A DNA stretch of 64,000 bases from Candidatus Planktophila sp. (lineage in GTDB: Bacteria > Actinomycetota > Actinomycetes > Nanopelagicales > Nanopelagicaceae): positions 78,244-142,243 of the forward strand of contig JAIOWZ010000001.1 of the NCBI GenBank assembly GCA_021741905.1, read 5' to 3'. The stretch's first letter is position 1, and each line of letters begins with the position of its first letter. Shown here one piece after another: positions 34,875 to 45,360 of this stretch. A model generated the notes under the pieces. The model was not told where the DNA came from, did not search any database, and saw only the letters and a list, made by a program, of their open reading frames with translations. A program made the position numbers and the translations under genes.

Positions 34875-35784
34875 AAGTATTTCGGCGCCGCTTGCGCGGA
34901 CTGCTCGTTTGTTGGACTTGGTTCCTTACATCAATACACATCAAGGCATCGCCCTGAAGGAATTAGCAAAACATTTTGAGGTTACTCCGGCACAAATGAA
35001 CGCTGACTTAACAACCTTATGGATGTGCGGTTTGCCAGGCTATACACATCTTGAATTAATGAATCTTGATTTCGAATCTGGCTTCGTGAGCATTGGGAAC
35101 GCGTCAACATTGTCTAAGCCCAGAGCGATCACCTTTCAAGAATGTGTTGCATTATTGTTGGGGTTGGACCTAATTGCCTCGTCATTGCCCAGTGATCGTC
35201 AAGATCTGTTGACAGCTGCCCAGTCACTACGGCAACGTCTAACAAATATATTGGGGCTTCCCATGAAGTTATCAGTTGAGGCAAACACATCTGGTGCGGT
35301 AGGAGCCGCAATCGCACATGCGATTGAAACAAGTAGCGGGTTAAATATTCGGTACCACGCTCTGTATAAGGATCAAGTCACTGAGCGAACAGTCGTGCCG
35401 GTGAATTTGTACGAAGCTGATAACCATCAGTACATGCACGCTTTCTGCTCTACTGCTAGGGACTATCGAGAGTTCCGAGTTGATCGAATAGATCAGGCAA
35501 CGCCAGCAGATGTTTCTGCTGAATTCCCGGCTAAATCTGACAGTACGGAAAAGATAAGTTTTTCAATCAAGATTATGGGTTCTTCACGAGATGTGATGGA
35601 AAGATTCGCGATTGCGCATTCAGCGATTGGATCCTCAATGGAAATGTCCTCATATTCGCGGCAGTGGATAGAAAGATCTGTGATGGCCTCAGGTGCGGCG
35701 GTTCTCCTCAGCGCCCCTCAAGAAATCCGTGCCGAAATAGCCAAGAAAGCCCAACTGATGCTTAATCGTTACAAAGAGGCGTAA
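34867..35784 (+). CDS. pafC: WYL-domain transcriptional activator PafC
   Basis: 305 residues; second half of the PafBC regulator. N-terminal winged helix '[20 protein letters not shown]' and WYL domain '[20 protein letters not shown]' with 'REFRVDRID'. Same layout as PafB, and the genes overlap by eight bases, which fits equal production of the two subunits. A tatA gene follows after about 70 bases. Possible targets in the window include recN and the RecB-like nuclease, but I see no proven binding site. Confidence 0.9.
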   Translation: MSKSISAPLARTARLLDLVPYINTHQGIALKELAKHFEVTPAQMNADLTTLWMCGLPGYTHLELMNLDFESGFVSIGNASTLSKPRAITFQECVALLLGLDLIASSLPSDRQDLLTAAQSLRQRLTNILGLPMKLSVEANTSGAVGAAIAHAIETSSGLNIRYHALYKDQVTERTVVPVNLYEADNHQYMHAFCSTARDYREFRVDRIDQATPADVSAEFPAKSDSTEKISFSIKIMGSSRDVMERFAIAHSAIGSSMEMSSYSRQWIERSVMASGAAVLLSAPQEIRAEIAKKAQLMLNRYKEA

Positions 35785-35852
35785 TTCCCACTTTTCACTC
35801 AGGTGGACCCTGGTGTAGCCTTAGATTAATCATTAGCCAAGGGGTAGGTACT

Positions 35853-36035
35853 ATGAATTTAGGTCCAAGAGAAATAGTTATTCTTTTAATTGTTGTCCTC
35901 GTTCTGTTTGGTGCTAAGCGTTTGCCTGACTCTGCTCGTTCACTAGGTCGCTCAATGCGAATCTTCAAGAGTGAAATGAAGGAAATGAAGTCAGATGATG
36001 GCGCGATAGAAGAAACCGACAAAACAGAGAAGTAA
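35853..36035 (+). CDS. tatA: Sec-independent translocase subunit TatA
   Basis: 60 residues: one N-terminal membrane helix ('[20 protein letters not shown]') with the FGAKRLP hinge, a short amphipathic helix ('[19 protein letters not shown]') and an acidic tail. Forms the export pore for folded proteins. It has a real leader with the ribosome site AAGGGG before the ATG and a TAGCCT element about 35 bases upstream. No TatB is seen next to it. Confidence 0.95.
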   Translation: MNLGPREIVILLIVVLVLFGAKRLPDSARSLGRSMRIFKSEMKEMKSDDGAIEETDKTEK

Positions 36036-36039
36036 ATAG

Positions 36040-36855
36040 ATGGCGCCGGCAAATGAAGCACGGATGCCTCTGCTTGACCACTTACGAGAGTTACGTAAAA
36101 GGGTTCTTCGATCGGCGATAGCTGTTCTGATTGCTTTTGGTGGCGGTTGGTATTTCTATAATCCAATAATTTCGACCTTAGCTAAACCAGTGTGCGACCT
36201 AAAGGCCGCTCAAGAAGCAGGTTCGGCCAGTTGCGGGGCTTTATATATCAGTGGTGTTTTAGGTCCACTGGATCTTCAAATTAAGGTTGCTTTACTTGCT
36301 GGAATTATTGTGTCGGCACCTTTTTGGCTCTATCAATTATGGGCATTTATTGCACCAGCTCTGCATAGGAAAGAAAAGCGCACTAGCGTTTTATTCGTAG
36401 CCGCCGCAACACCATTTTTTGCAATGGGGGCTGCGCTTGGATATTTCATTCTTCCCGTTGCAATAAAAGCACTCTTTGGTTTCACCCCGGAATCAATTAG
36501 CAACTTGGTTCGCTTCGATGACTATCTTGATTTTGTTCTGCGGCTAATTTTGTTGGTTGGTTTAGCTTTTGAACTTCCGATCTTTCTTCTTACTTTCAAC
36601 CTGATTGGTTTCCTTCGCGGCAAGACCATTCTTAGGCCGTGGCGGGGTTGGGTCTTTGGAATATTTCTGATGGTTGCCGCTTTCTCCCCAACTGCAGATC
36701 CGCTCAGTATGGTTCTGTTGGCAGCGCCTTTGATTGTTCTTTATTTTATGGCGGGCGGAATCGCCGTTCAGGTAGATAAGCGTCGGGACAAGAGACAACT
36801 TGCAATTGAAAGTGGCTCAATGGAGATTGAGGCACCAACATCCATTAAGGATTAG
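36040..36855 (+). CDS. tatC: Sec-independent translocase subunit TatC
   Basis: 271 residues with six membrane helices. 'MPLLDHLRELRKRVLRSAIA' is the conserved cytosolic start that binds the twin-arginine signal, with 'FWLYQLWAFIAPALHRKEKR' and 'FGFTPESISNL' in later loops. Four bases after tatA. The pairing pafBC-tatA-tatC-helY matches the mycobacterial order except for an inserted lipid kinase. Confidence 0.95.
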   Translation: MAPANEARMPLLDHLRELRKRVLRSAIAVLIAFGGGWYFYNPIISTLAKPVCDLKAAQEAGSASCGALYISGVLGPLDLQIKVALLAGIIVSAPFWLYQLWAFIAPALHRKEKRTSVLFVAAATPFFAMGAALGYFILPVAIKALFGFTPESISNLVRFDDYLDFVLRLILLVGLAFELPIFLLTFNLIGFLRGKTILRPWRGWVFGIFLMVAAFSPTADPLSMVLLAAPLIVLYFMAGGIAVQVDKRRDKRQLAIESGSMEIEAPTSIKD

Positions 36856-36859
36856 CAGG

Positions 36860-36865
36860 TAAGGT
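36860..36865 (+). promoter_or_regulatory. -10 element of a probable leaderless promoter for the lipid kinase-helY run
   Basis: TAAGGT followed by GCTCGT and the ATG at 36872. Confidence 0.6.
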
Positions 36866-36871
36866 GCTCGT

Positions 36872-37741
36872 ATGTGGGCGCTAGTGATTAATCCTGTTTC
36901 AGGTCATGGAAAAGGAACCACACTTGGCACATACGTGGCAGGGTATTTGAACCAGCATCAGATTGTGTTCACCATAGTTACCGGGAACTCTTCGAATGCG
37001 ATGGGCGATCATCTTCGAACCTTCATTGAAAAGAACCCTGATTGCGAGGGTGTGATTGCTGTAGGCGGAGACGGTCTGCTGCACATCATTTTGCAGATAG
37101 TGGTGCCATTTCAAATTCCGTTCACAGTCATCCCTGCTGGAACCGGTAATGATTTCGTTAGAACCTTGGGCTGGAGTCTGCTGGATGTTGAGGCACAGTT
37201 GTCGAGAGTCACTACTTCTCAACCTTCTCCCATCGATCTAGGGCTGGTAGATGGTGAATGGTTTGGTGCGATCTTGTCGACAGGTTTTGATTCAATTGTT
37301 AATGAAAAAGCTAACTCGATGGGGTGGCCAAAGGGTCCTATGAAGTACAACGCGGCTATCGCGATGGAGCTTCCACGCTTTAAGCCAAGGCATTATGAAA
37401 TCACTCTGGATGATCGAACCATTTCAACTGAGGCGATGCTGATTGCGGTGTCGAACGGAAAGTCCTATGGGGGCGGAATGCTCGTTTGTCCAAGTGCTGA
37501 AATAACTGATGGTTATTTTGATGTGATGGTTTTGCATCCGATCTCAAAGATTGAGTTCATCAAGGTTTTCCCTCAAGTCTTTGCTGGAACACATGTATCT
37601 CACCCGGCCGTTGAAATTGTTCGTAGTAAGGCAGTGCGGATTGAGTCAGCAGCCATCGCCTATGCAGATGGGGAACGGATCGGCCAACTACCGGTTGCGG
37701 CAGACTGCATCCACGACGCTGCCCAAACGTGGGTCGCATGA
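36872..37741 (+). CDS. Diacylglycerol kinase family lipid kinase
   Basis: 289 residues, DAGK/YegS type. The start 'MWALVINPVSGHGKG', the catalytic 'VIAVGGDGLLHIILQ' (variant of GGDGT), and 'IPAGTGNDFVRTLGW' are clear; the C-terminal beta domain ends with 'IAYADGERIGQLP'. It phosphorylates diacylglycerol or a similar lipid at the membrane. Its stop overlaps the helY start (ATGA). Confidence 0.9.
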   Translation: MWALVINPVSGHGKGTTLGTYVAGYLNQHQIVFTIVTGNSSNAMGDHLRTFIEKNPDCEGVIAVGGDGLLHIILQIVVPFQIPFTVIPAGTGNDFVRTLGWSLLDVEAQLSRVTTSQPSPIDLGLVDGEWFGAILSTGFDSIVNEKANSMGWPKGPMKYNAAIAMELPRFKPRHYEITLDDRTISTEAMLIAVSNGKSYGGGMLVCPSAEITDGYFDVMVLHPISKIEFIKVFPQVFAGTHVSHPAVEIVRSKAVRIESAAIAYADGERIGQLPVAADCIHDAAQTWVA

Positions 37742-40113
37742 CAACGCCAGCAGAGCGCTACGCGGCGGCCAAGTTACGGGGTCTACATCCAATTACAACT
37801 GACTTTTTACTTACCTTTGAATTTGAATTTGATCCCTTTCAAATAGCTGCATGTCACGCGGTTGAAGAAGGCAAAGGTGTTCTGGTTGCTGCGCCAACTG
37901 GAGCAGGTAAAACTGTAGTGGGTGAATTCGCGGCATACTTTGCATTGCAAGCCGGTAAAAAGTGCTTTTATACAACTCCGATTAAGGCGCTATCAAATCA
38001 GAAGTACTCAGAGTTCGTAGCGAAATTTGGTGAAGATAGAGTTGGTTTACTCACTGGTGACACCAGTATTAATGGTGATGCAGACATCCTCGTCATGACT
38101 ACTGAAGTTCTACGCAACATGTTGTATGCAGGATCCAATACACTCACCAATCTTGGCTGTGTCGTTATGGATGAGGTTCACTACTTAGCTGACAAATTTA
38201 GGGGAGCGGTATGGGAGGAAGTGCTCATCCACTTGATGGAGAGCGTTCAAGTTATCTCTTTATCTGCAACTGTTTCTAATGCTGAAGAGTTTGGTGAATG
38301 GCTTGGCGAGGTGCGCGGTGAAACAGAAGTTATCGTTAGTGAGATCCGACCTATTCCACTCTTTCAACATGTTTTGATTGGCAATCGGTTACTCGACCTC
38401 TTTGACGCCCCAGGACGCATTAATCCTGAAGTGCTTAACCGTGAACGGGAGATGACCAGGCGTGCTTCCCTGGGAAGAAACCGCAGGGGCCGCTTTGCCG
38501 AACCGAGTGATCGACTATCACGAGCTGACATCATTGAAAAGTTGCAAGGAGAAAACCTGCTACCCGCAATTACCTTTATTTTCTCTCGCATCGGTTGTGA
38601 TGCCGCGGTGAAGCAGTGCTTGCATGCTGGGTTGCGTTTGACCTCACCCGAAGAGCGCGAAGAGATTAAACGTACCGCTCTCAAATATACCCAAAACATT
38701 GCCGAAGAGGATCTAGAAGTTCTCAACTTCAAAGAATGGCTGACGGCATTGGAGCGGGGAATAGCCGCACATCATGCTGGTTTGTTGCCGAGTTTTAAAG
38801 GTGCAGTGGAGGATCTATTTCAGCGAGGCCTTGTCAAAGCAGTTTTTGCTACCGAAACTTTGGCACTTGGTATCAATATGCCAGCGCGTACAGTTGTTTT
38901 AGAAAAGCTCATAAAATTTAATGGCGAGGCGCATGTTCCGATCACCCCAGGGGAGTACACGCAGTTAACTGGTCGTGCCGGCCGTCGTGGGATAGATATT
39001 GAAGGTAATGCCGTCATTCAGTGGTCACCGACTGTCGATTCAGCATCGGCGGCAGGCCTAGCCTCCACCCGAACATATCCATTACGTTCCTCTTTTTCAC
39101 CTTCATACAACATGTCCATAAATTTGATTGCGCAGTTTGGTCGTGAACGTGCTCGTCGCTCACTTGAATCTTCATTTGCACAATTCCAAGCTGATCGAGC
39201 TGTTGTGGGTTTGACTAGGCAAATCCGTAAGAATGAATCAGCAATTGAAGAGTTGGTGCGCGATTCAACATGTCACCTGGGTGATTTCTCAGAGTATGCG
39301 CGTCTTCGTCGATCAATAAAAGAAGTTGAAGTTCTTCTAAGTCGCAGGGATCAACGAAAAACTTTTGACAATAGGCAGCGTGGCCACATGGAAGGCGAAT
39401 TAGCAGATCTACGCAAAGGGATGAAGAATCATCCCTCCCATGGATGCGCAGAACGAGAAGACCACGCACGACTTGCAGAGCGGGCTGGACGATTGACGCG
39501 AGAAAACGATGGACTCACATTGCGCGTGGAAAGTCGCACACATGTGATTGCTAAAACCTTTGATCAAATTTGTCGAGTTTTAGATCATCTGCAATACATC
39601 GAGGGTGAAAAACCAACTGCGCAGGGCAAGATCTTGACAAAAATCTATGCTGAATCAGATCTTTTACTGACTGAATCAATTCGCCGAGGATTACTTGATG
39701 AGCTCAATGCCACCGAATTGCTCTCAGTAGTCTCGTGCATGATTTTTGAGTCTCGCTCAGCTGAGAATTTAGCTCCAAAAATGCCTAGTCAAAAAGTACA
39801 ATCAACGATCACGGAGATCGTCTCGTTGTGGGCTGCGCTAGAAGAGATTGAAAGTAATTTTGAGGTCAAAACACAACGCGAACCAGATGCCGGTTTCTGT
39901 TTCATTTCTTATAAGTGGGCCAGTGGAAATTCCCTCAATAGCGTTCTAAAGGGAACAGATATGTCTGTCGGAGATTTTGTGCGCTCGACCAAGCAACTCA
40001 TTGATCTGCTCAATCAAATTGCAGGTGCTAGCGATCGATTGCGTCCGGTTTGCAAAGAGGCGGTCAAACGCATAGACCGTGGCGTGGTTGCATACCTCAT
40101 GGGAGAAATATGA
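37738..40113 (+). CDS. helY: Ski2/Mtr4-like DEVH-box helicase HelY
   Basis: 791 residues. Walker A 'APTGAGKT' at about 52-59, motif Ia 'TTPIKALSNQKY', DEVH box 'VVMDEVHYLAD', motif III 'SLSATVSN', and motif VI 'QLTGRAGRRGID', then a C-terminal DSHCT-type region. Family members remodel RNA with exosome-like machines; in actinobacteria the role is little studied. The ATG at 37738 overlaps the lipid kinase stop, and the stop overlaps the exonuclease start, so the three are coupled. Confidence 0.92.
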   Translation: MTTPAERYAAAKLRGLHPITTDFLLTFEFEFDPFQIAACHAVEEGKGVLVAAPTGAGKTVVGEFAAYFALQAGKKCFYTTPIKALSNQKYSEFVAKFGEDRVGLLTGDTSINGDADILVMTTEVLRNMLYAGSNTLTNLGCVVMDEVHYLADKFRGAVWEEVLIHLMESVQVISLSATVSNAEEFGEWLGEVRGETEVIVSEIRPIPLFQHVLIGNRLLDLFDAPGRINPEVLNREREMTRRASLGRNRRGRFAEPSDRLSRADIIEKLQGENLLPAITFIFSRIGCDAAVKQCLHAGLRLTSPEEREEIKRTALKYTQNIAEEDLEVLNFKEWLTALERGIAAHHAGLLPSFKGAVEDLFQRGLVKAVFATETLALGINMPARTVVLEKLIKFNGEAHVPITPGEYTQLTGRAGRRGIDIEGNAVIQWSPTVDSASAAGLASTRTYPLRSSFSPSYNMSINLIAQFGRERARRSLESSFAQFQADRAVVGLTRQIRKNESAIEELVRDSTCHLGDFSEYARLRRSIKEVEVLLSRRDQRKTFDNRQRGHMEGELADLRKGMKNHPSHGCAEREDHARLAERAGRLTRENDGLTLRVESRTHVIAKTFDQICRVLDHLQYIEGEKPTAQGKILTKIYAESDLLLTESIRRGLLDELNATELLSVVSCMIFESRSAENLAPKMPSQKVQSTITEIVSLWAALEEIESNFEVKTQREPDAGFCFISYKWASGNSLNSVLKGTDMSVGDFVRSTKQLIDLLNQIAGASDRLRPVCKEAVKRIDRGVVAYLMGEI

Positions 40114-41012
40114 CACTCATGCTTTTAGATAGCGCCTCACTTTGGTACAGGGCTTATTACGGTATGCCGGACACATTATTGGCACCTGATGGAACATCAG
40201 TAAATGCGATTCGTGGGTATATCGACATGACCGCCCGATTAATGAACGTATACAAACCAGATCGTCTGGTCGCCTGTCTTGATGGTGATTGGCGACCTAG
40301 TTGGCGGGTGGACATATTTCCTGACTATAAAGCGAACCGTTTGGAAGAAGAAGGAGATGGGGAAGAGGAGCCGGAGACGCTCACACCCCAAATTCCGATC
40401 CTTTTGGATTTACTAGATTTGTTTGGGATACCAGTCGTGGGTGTTGATGATTACGAAGCTGACGACGTGATGGCAACTTATGCTGACTTAGAAAAGGGTC
40501 CCATACGGATTGTGACTGGAGATCGTGACCTTTTCCAGATGGTAGATGATAAACGAGACATCAAGATCGTTTACCTAGCTAAGGGTATTTCAAAGCACGA
40601 CTTAGTCGATGTTAAGTACGTTGCAGACAAATACGGAATACCTGGTGATCGGTATGATCTTTTTGCGATGTTTCGTGGCGATCCCTCGGATGGACTACCG
40701 GGTGTAAAAGGGATAGGTGAAAAGGGTGCTGCAGTTATCGCAAATAGTTTTGCAACCGTTGAGGATGCCTTGCAGGCTGCACACAATGCCGATGATTCAC
40801 TACCACCAGCGCTAGCAAAGAAGATTATTGCTGGTAGTGAATATTTGAAGATAGCACCAAAGTTAGTGCGAGTTGCAAGAGATGCCCCTCTGCCGAAAGT
40901 GGGTCTATCCCTACCAAAACCTCCTGCAGATTTGTCTGAGATTTATCAGTTTAAGGAGCGTTATGCATTGGGCGCAAGTGTTGATCGACTTATTAGCGCT
41001 CTAGGTTGGTGA
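40110..41012 (+). CDS. 5'-3' exonuclease (Pol I exonuclease domain-like, stand-alone)
   Basis: 300 residues from the ATG at 40110. Acidic metal ligands in 'MLLDSASLWYRAYYG', 'DDYEADDVMATYA' and 'VTGDRDLFQMVDD', and a helix-3-turn-helix 'DPSDGLPGVKGIGEKGAAVI' that grips DNA. It is the flap-endonuclease-like part of DNA polymerase I without the polymerase. Neighbour of helY also in mycobacteria (Rv2090). Likely role in primer removal or repair. Confidence 0.92.
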   Translation: MTLMLLDSASLWYRAYYGMPDTLLAPDGTSVNAIRGYIDMTARLMNVYKPDRLVACLDGDWRPSWRVDIFPDYKANRLEEEGDGEEEPETLTPQIPILLDLLDLFGIPVVGVDDYEADDVMATYADLEKGPIRIVTGDRDLFQMVDDKRDIKIVYLAKGISKHDLVDVKYVADKYGIPGDRYDLFAMFRGDPSDGLPGVKGIGEKGAAVIANSFATVEDALQAAHNADDSLPPALAKKIIAGSEYLKIAPKLVRVARDAPLPKVGLSLPKPPADLSEIYQFKERYALGASVDRLISALGW

Positions 41013-41019
41013 TTGCGTA

Positions 41020-42384
41020 GTGGTAAACGCCCTTCTTGCAATCCTGTCTGGAGCACTGCTTAGTTGTGCTTTTGAACCAGTGGGGAAGTGGTGGTTGGCA
41101 CCGCTTGCAATAGCTACGCACATGTATGCAATTTCTAGAACCCAACACAAAAAAACATCAGCTTTTCTATTTGCCCTCTGCTTCAATCTTTTCACGCTCC
41201 ATTGGACCAGCACATTTGTTGGTTCAACACCATGGATTATTTTGGCGGTTGGACTCTCGCTTTTCTACCTTCCGTTAGCGCTGATCGGACGCTGGGGGAT
41301 AGCTTCATATCCGCTCATTTTCATAATTTTAGAAGAAGTGCGCAATCACTTTCCTTTCGGTGGCTTTGGTTGGGCACGACTTGCGTATTCCCAACCCGAC
41401 TCTATCTATTCACAAATCGCATCACGCGGGGGAGCCATCGCACTTTCGGCAATCACGGTTTTGATTGGTGCATTTATCTTCTTTGTCTGTCATGCAAAAA
41501 TCAAACCCATCTTGTTGCTTCCTTTTTTTCTACTTTTAATCCCTAACAATATCTCCACAGTCGGCACAACGAGTGCGCTTTTGATTCAAGGCAATGTTCC
41601 AGAATTGGGGTTGGATTTTAATTCAAGAGCAAAAGAAGTTTTTAACAATCATGTTATAGAAACTGGAAAAGGTCTTGCCGACAATGGTCGAATCGACTTT
41701 ATAGTGTGGCCAGAAAATGCAGTTGATGTCGATCCATTTACAAATGCAGATGTTTTTGCTCAGTTAGAAGCTTTCGAACAACCATTGATAATCGGAGCAA
41801 TCGTTAGAAAAGATGGCAAACTCCTCAATACCTCAATACTTTGGGACGATACGAACCAAGAAATTTATGTGAAACAGCACCTAACGCCCTTTGGTGAATA
41901 TATTCCACTTCGGTTTATTGCCTCTAAGCTCTCTCCGTTAGTCAACCGCGTCAATGACTTTGCACCAGGTGATAAGGGGAAGGTCTTTGACATTGGTGCA
42001 GCCAGAGTTGCACCGGTCATCTGTTTTGAGTTAATCGATGATCAGATTCTTCACGCCGCTGCAAAGAGTTCTAACCTATTTGTAGTACAAACAAATAGCG
42101 CAACCTTTGGTGAATCGCCAGAAAGTGCCCAGCAATTGTCGATAACAAGGGTTCGAGCCATCGAACATTCCAGAAATGTGCTGTCAGTGTCGACAACTGG
42201 ATACTCCGCGGTTATTGATTTCAAAGGAAAAGTTGTTCAACAAACATCTATGGCAACGGCTCAACATCTGTATGCGAGCGTTGGTCTCATTGATCAGAAT
42301 TCGGTACGAGATAAAGTCGGTGACTGGGCCAGCGTTGGGACGCTTTTTTGGATGTTCTTAGTAGCCCGCCGCATGCGTGAATAA
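41020..42384 (+). CDS. lnt: Apolipoprotein N-acyltransferase
   Basis: Adds the third acyl chain to lipoproteins. 454 residues from a GTG: about seven membrane helices, then a nitrilase-like domain with the catalytic triad Glu in 'IVWPENAVD', Lys in 'VKQHLTPFGEYIPL' and Cys in 'APVICFELI'. The last membrane helix is near the C terminus. It is the last gene of the + strand block; its stop codon lies inside the first two bases of the putative dif site. Confidence 0.92.
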   Translation: MVNALLAILSGALLSCAFEPVGKWWLAPLAIATHMYAISRTQHKKTSAFLFALCFNLFTLHWTSTFVGSTPWIILAVGLSLFYLPLALIGRWGIASYPLIFIILEEVRNHFPFGGFGWARLAYSQPDSIYSQIASRGGAIALSAITVLIGAFIFFVCHAKIKPILLLPFFLLLIPNNISTVGTTSALLIQGNVPELGLDFNSRAKEVFNNHVIETGKGLADNGRIDFIVWPENAVDVDPFTNADVFAQLEAFEQPLIIGAIVRKDGKLLNTSILWDDTNQEIYVKQHLTPFGEYIPLRFIASKLSPLVNRVNDFAPGDKGKVFDIGAARVAPVICFELIDDQILHAAAKSSNLFVVQTNSATFGESPESAQQLSITRVRAIEHSRNVLSVSTTGYSAVIDFKGKVVQQTSMATAQHLYASVGLIDQNSVRDKVGDWASVGTLFWMFLVARRMRE

Positions 42385-42410
42385 CGCCGATAAGTTACAT
42401 TATGTAAAGT
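42383..42410 (+). other. dif: Putative chromosomal dif site (XerC/XerD recombination site)
   Basis: 28 bp in the classic layout: an 11-bp arm AACGCCGATAA (42383-42393), a 6-bp centre GTTACA (42394-42399) and an 11-bp arm TTATGTAAAGT (42400-42410). The right arm differs by one base from the XerD arm I recall for Bacillus subtilis (TTATGTAAACT) and resembles Escherichia coli TTATGTTAAAT; the left arm keeps the terminal ATAA of the XerC arm. It sits between convergent genes, where coding direction flips from + to -. A XerD gene is 13.5 kb away. No other copy was noticed in the window. Confidence 0.8.
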
Positions 42411-42447
42411 AAGACGAGAATTGTGAAGGAAGGGATAAAAGGCCCTC

Positions 42448-45291
42448 CTATCTATAATCATCCAATGGTGTGCAGGCACAGACCAGATTTCTATCTCCAT
42501 GAGCCCCATCGATTCGTCCAACTGGAGGCCAGTACTTCATACGAGAGCCAATAGATTCACCAGCCACCAAACCATCCAATACAACCGGATATCCGCCCTT
42601 TTCACGGCTGTACTCCCGTTCCCACTGGGTTGAAACCACAGTAAGGGCTGTATGCGGCGCATGGCGTAGCGCTGAAGCTTCGATGGTCATCTTGCCATCT
42701 ATAACCTCCTGGATCTCGGCCCGGATCGAAATCATTGCGTCTATGAAACGCTGGATTTCTCTGATGTCCTCTGATTCAGTCGGTTCGATCATCAAAGTAC
42801 CCGCCACAGGAAATGACATCGTTGGTGCGTGGAAGCCGTAATCCATCAATCGCTTGGCGATGTCATCCACGCTCACACCTGATTCTCTAGTTAATCCACG
42901 AATATCGAGAATACATTCGTGGGCAACGCGACCATTGGCTCCCGTGTAAAGAATTGGATATGAACCTTGAAGGCGAGCTGCCATGTAGTTCGCCGACAAG
43001 ATCGCCACTTGAGTTGAATGCGTAAGGCCTTCTCCCCCTAGCAAACGAATGTAAGCCCAGGAAATCGGCAAAATACTGGCAGAGCCAAATGGCGCACCTG
43101 AAATTGGCCCAGGTCCTGTTGCAGGTCCTGCCAAGTGATCCATCGGATGGTTAGGCAAAAACGGTGCCAAGTGAGCCCGCGCAATGACAGGTCCCACACC
43201 TGGCCCTCCTCCACCATGAGGAATCGCAAATGTTTTATGAAGATTTAAGTGTGAAACATCTGCACCGAATTTTCCAGGCTGGGCAACGCCAACCAACGCA
43301 TTTAGGTTCGCGCCATCAACATATACCTGACCACCTGCATCATGGATCAGCGCACAAATTTCAGAAACGGCTGTCTCAAAAACTCCATGTGTAGATGGAT
43401 ATGTGATCATCAGTGCAGCAAGTGCTGTTCCGTGTTCTGCGATCTTTGCTTTGATGTCTTCTACTGAAACATTTCCGTTGTCGTCACATTCTATGACAAC
43501 TACCTTCATTCCGGCCATTACCGCAGATGCCGCATTAGTTCCGTGAGCGCTAGATGGGATTAAGCAAATATTTCGGCTCTGATCTCCCCGTGAGTCATGG
43601 TAATTGCGGATTGCGAGAAGGCCCGCGAACTCCCCCTGGCTTCCAGCATTTGGCTGCAACGAAACTGCGTCATAACCGGTAATAGCTACTAACCAATCAG
43701 ATAACTGTGCAATGAGCTTGCGTGTACCAACACTTTGATCGGCTGGTGCAAATGGGTGCAGCGATGCAAATTCTGGCCAAGTTACCGCTTCCATTTCAGT
43801 CACAGAATTCAACTTCATGGTGCAAGAACCGAGTGGAATCATTGTGCGATCAAGTGCCAAGTCTTTATCAGCCAAATTCCGCAGATAGCGCATCATTGCT
43901 GTTTCACTGTGATTGGTGTTGAAAACTGGATGGGTTAAGTAGTTGCTAATGCGCAAGAACTTTGCTGGGATCTTGGCACCACTGACATCCTTAACACCCA
44001 AAATTGCTAAAACTTTAACAAAGAGTTCCTCAGTTGTTTGCTCATCAAAACTGACTCGAAGCGTCGTTGAACTAACCTTTCTAAAGTTAATACCCATCGC
44101 CTCAGCCTTTGCATGAATAGCATCAGCGTTGTCAACAACAACATGAACCGTGTCAAAAACCGCATCCTCCCTATTATTGGTGGCTGCTTGAAGACGAGAA
44201 GCAAAACCATTTACTCGTTCTGCAATATCTCTCAGACCTGCCGGTCCATGCCACATCGCATAAAAGGAACTCATGTTCGCAAGTAGAACTTGTGCAGTAC
44301 AAATATTTGAAGTTGCCTTGTCGCGACGGATATGTTGCTCGCGTGTTTGCAACGCTAAACGAAAAGCTGGTTTGCCTGTTGCATCAATACTTTGACCAAC
44401 TAGTCGACCTGGCATTGAACGCTCTAGGCCACTACGAACAGCTAAGAAGCCAGCGTGAGGTCCGCCAAAACCCATAGGAACGCCAAAACGCTGAGCGGTT
44501 CCTACTGCAATATCTGCCCCCCACTCCCCCGGAGCTTTGAGCAAGGTCAATGCTAGAAGATCTGTGGCTGCGATAACTAATGCATCACGGGAGTGTGCAT
44601 ACTCTGCAAAACTGGAGTAATCGATAACCGTTCCCGTTGTATCTGGATACTGCAATAGTGCGCCGAAAAACTCTCCGTCATAACCATCGCGGACGATATG
44701 GCCAGAATCAATCTCAACAACCTTGATACCTAACGGCTTTGCTCGAGTGAGAACAACAGCCTTAGTTTGTGGATGTACATGCTCTTCAATCAAGAACACC
44801 GCATCATCGCTTAACTTTGAAGCACGACGCGCTAGGGTCATTGCCTCGGCTGCGGCTGTACTCTCATCCAACATTGAAGCATTTGATATATCGAGTGCAG
44901 TTAATTCACACACCATTGTTTGAAAGGCAAAAAGTGCTTCCAGACGGCCTTGTGAGATTTCGGGTTGGTACGGTGTGTATGCGGTATACCAGGATGGATT
45001 TTCTAAAACATTTCTCTTAATAACAGGGGGCACAATAGTTCCGTAATAACCGGTACCGATGAGTGAAGAGAAAACCTTATTTTCTGAGGCAATTGTTCGC
45101 AGCTCCGCTATTACATCAACTTCACTTTTACCAGTTTCGATAGCGCCTTCGATAACACCTTTGATTGCAATGTTTGCAGGGACAACATCTTTAATGAAGG
45201 AATCTAGATCTGAATAACCCAACGCGCGCAACATCGTTGACTCATCAACTGAGGTCGGTCCAATATGGCGATCTTCAAAGGAACGACTCAT
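42448..45291 (-). CDS. gcvP: Glycine dehydrogenase (decarboxylating), glycine cleavage P protein
   Basis: Decarboxylates glycine and passes aminomethyl to the lipoyl group of GcvH. 947 residues, the fused alpha2-type chain. N-terminal '[19 protein letters not shown]', '[18 protein letters not shown]', and the PLP lysine in '[20 protein letters not shown]' near residue 685. The ribosome site GAGGA precedes the ATG by about eight bases. In the same strand cluster as gcvH, but separated by three regulators and a nuclease, the same order as Mycobacterium tuberculosis Rv1826-Rv1832. No gcvT is in the window. Confidence 0.96.
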   Translation of the reverse strand: MSRSFEDRHIGPTSVDESTMLRALGYSDLDSFIKDVVPANIAIKGVIEGAIETGKSEVDVIAELRTIASENKVFSSLIGTGYYGTIVPPVIKRNVLENPSWYTAYTPYQPEISQGRLEALFAFQTMVCELTALDISNASMLDESTAAAEAMTLARRASKLSDDAVFLIEEHVHPQTKAVVLTRAKPLGIKVVEIDSGHIVRDGYDGEFFGALLQYPDTTGTVIDYSSFAEYAHSRDALVIAATDLLALTLLKAPGEWGADIAVGTAQRFGVPMGFGGPHAGFLAVRSGLERSMPGRLVGQSIDATGKPAFRLALQTREQHIRRDKATSNICTAQVLLANMSSFYAMWHGPAGLRDIAERVNGFASRLQAATNNREDAVFDTVHVVVDNADAIHAKAEAMGINFRKVSSTTLRVSFDEQTTEELFVKVLAILGVKDVSGAKIPAKFLRISNYLTHPVFNTNHSETAMMRYLRNLADKDLALDRTMIPLGSCTMKLNSVTEMEAVTWPEFASLHPFAPADQSVGTRKLIAQLSDWLVAITGYDAVSLQPNAGSQGEFAGLLAIRNYHDSRGDQSRNICLIPSSAHGTNAASAVMAGMKVVVIECDDNGNVSVEDIKAKIAEHGTALAALMITYPSTHGVFETAVSEICALIHDAGGQVYVDGANLNALVGVAQPGKFGADVSHLNLHKTFAIPHGGGGPGVGPVIARAHLAPFLPNHPMDHLAGPATGPGPISGAPFGSASILPISWAYIRLLGGEGLTHSTQVAILSANYMAARLQGSYPILYTGANGRVAHECILDIRGLTRESGVSVDDIAKRLMDYGFHAPTMSFPVAGTLMIEPTESEDIREIQRFIDAMISIRAEIQEVIDGKMTIEASALRHAPHTALTVVSTQWEREYSREKGGYPVVLDGLVAGESIGSRMKYWPPVGRIDGAHGDRNLVCACTPLDDYR

Positions 45292-45360
45292 CGCTAATCC
45301 TCATTCTGTTCAAAGCCTCTCGCCTAAAAGTGCAAGGGCAGGAGTGAAGAATAAGGGAAG

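Noticed and set aside
42395..42407. TTACATTATGTAA palindrome as a repressor operator
   Set aside because: It lies between the 3' ends of convergent genes, and is better explained as the core of the dif site.
45292..45360. Glycine riboswitch before gcvP
   Set aside because: The gap is 69 bases and shows no tandem aptamer structure; only a ribosome binding site is clear.
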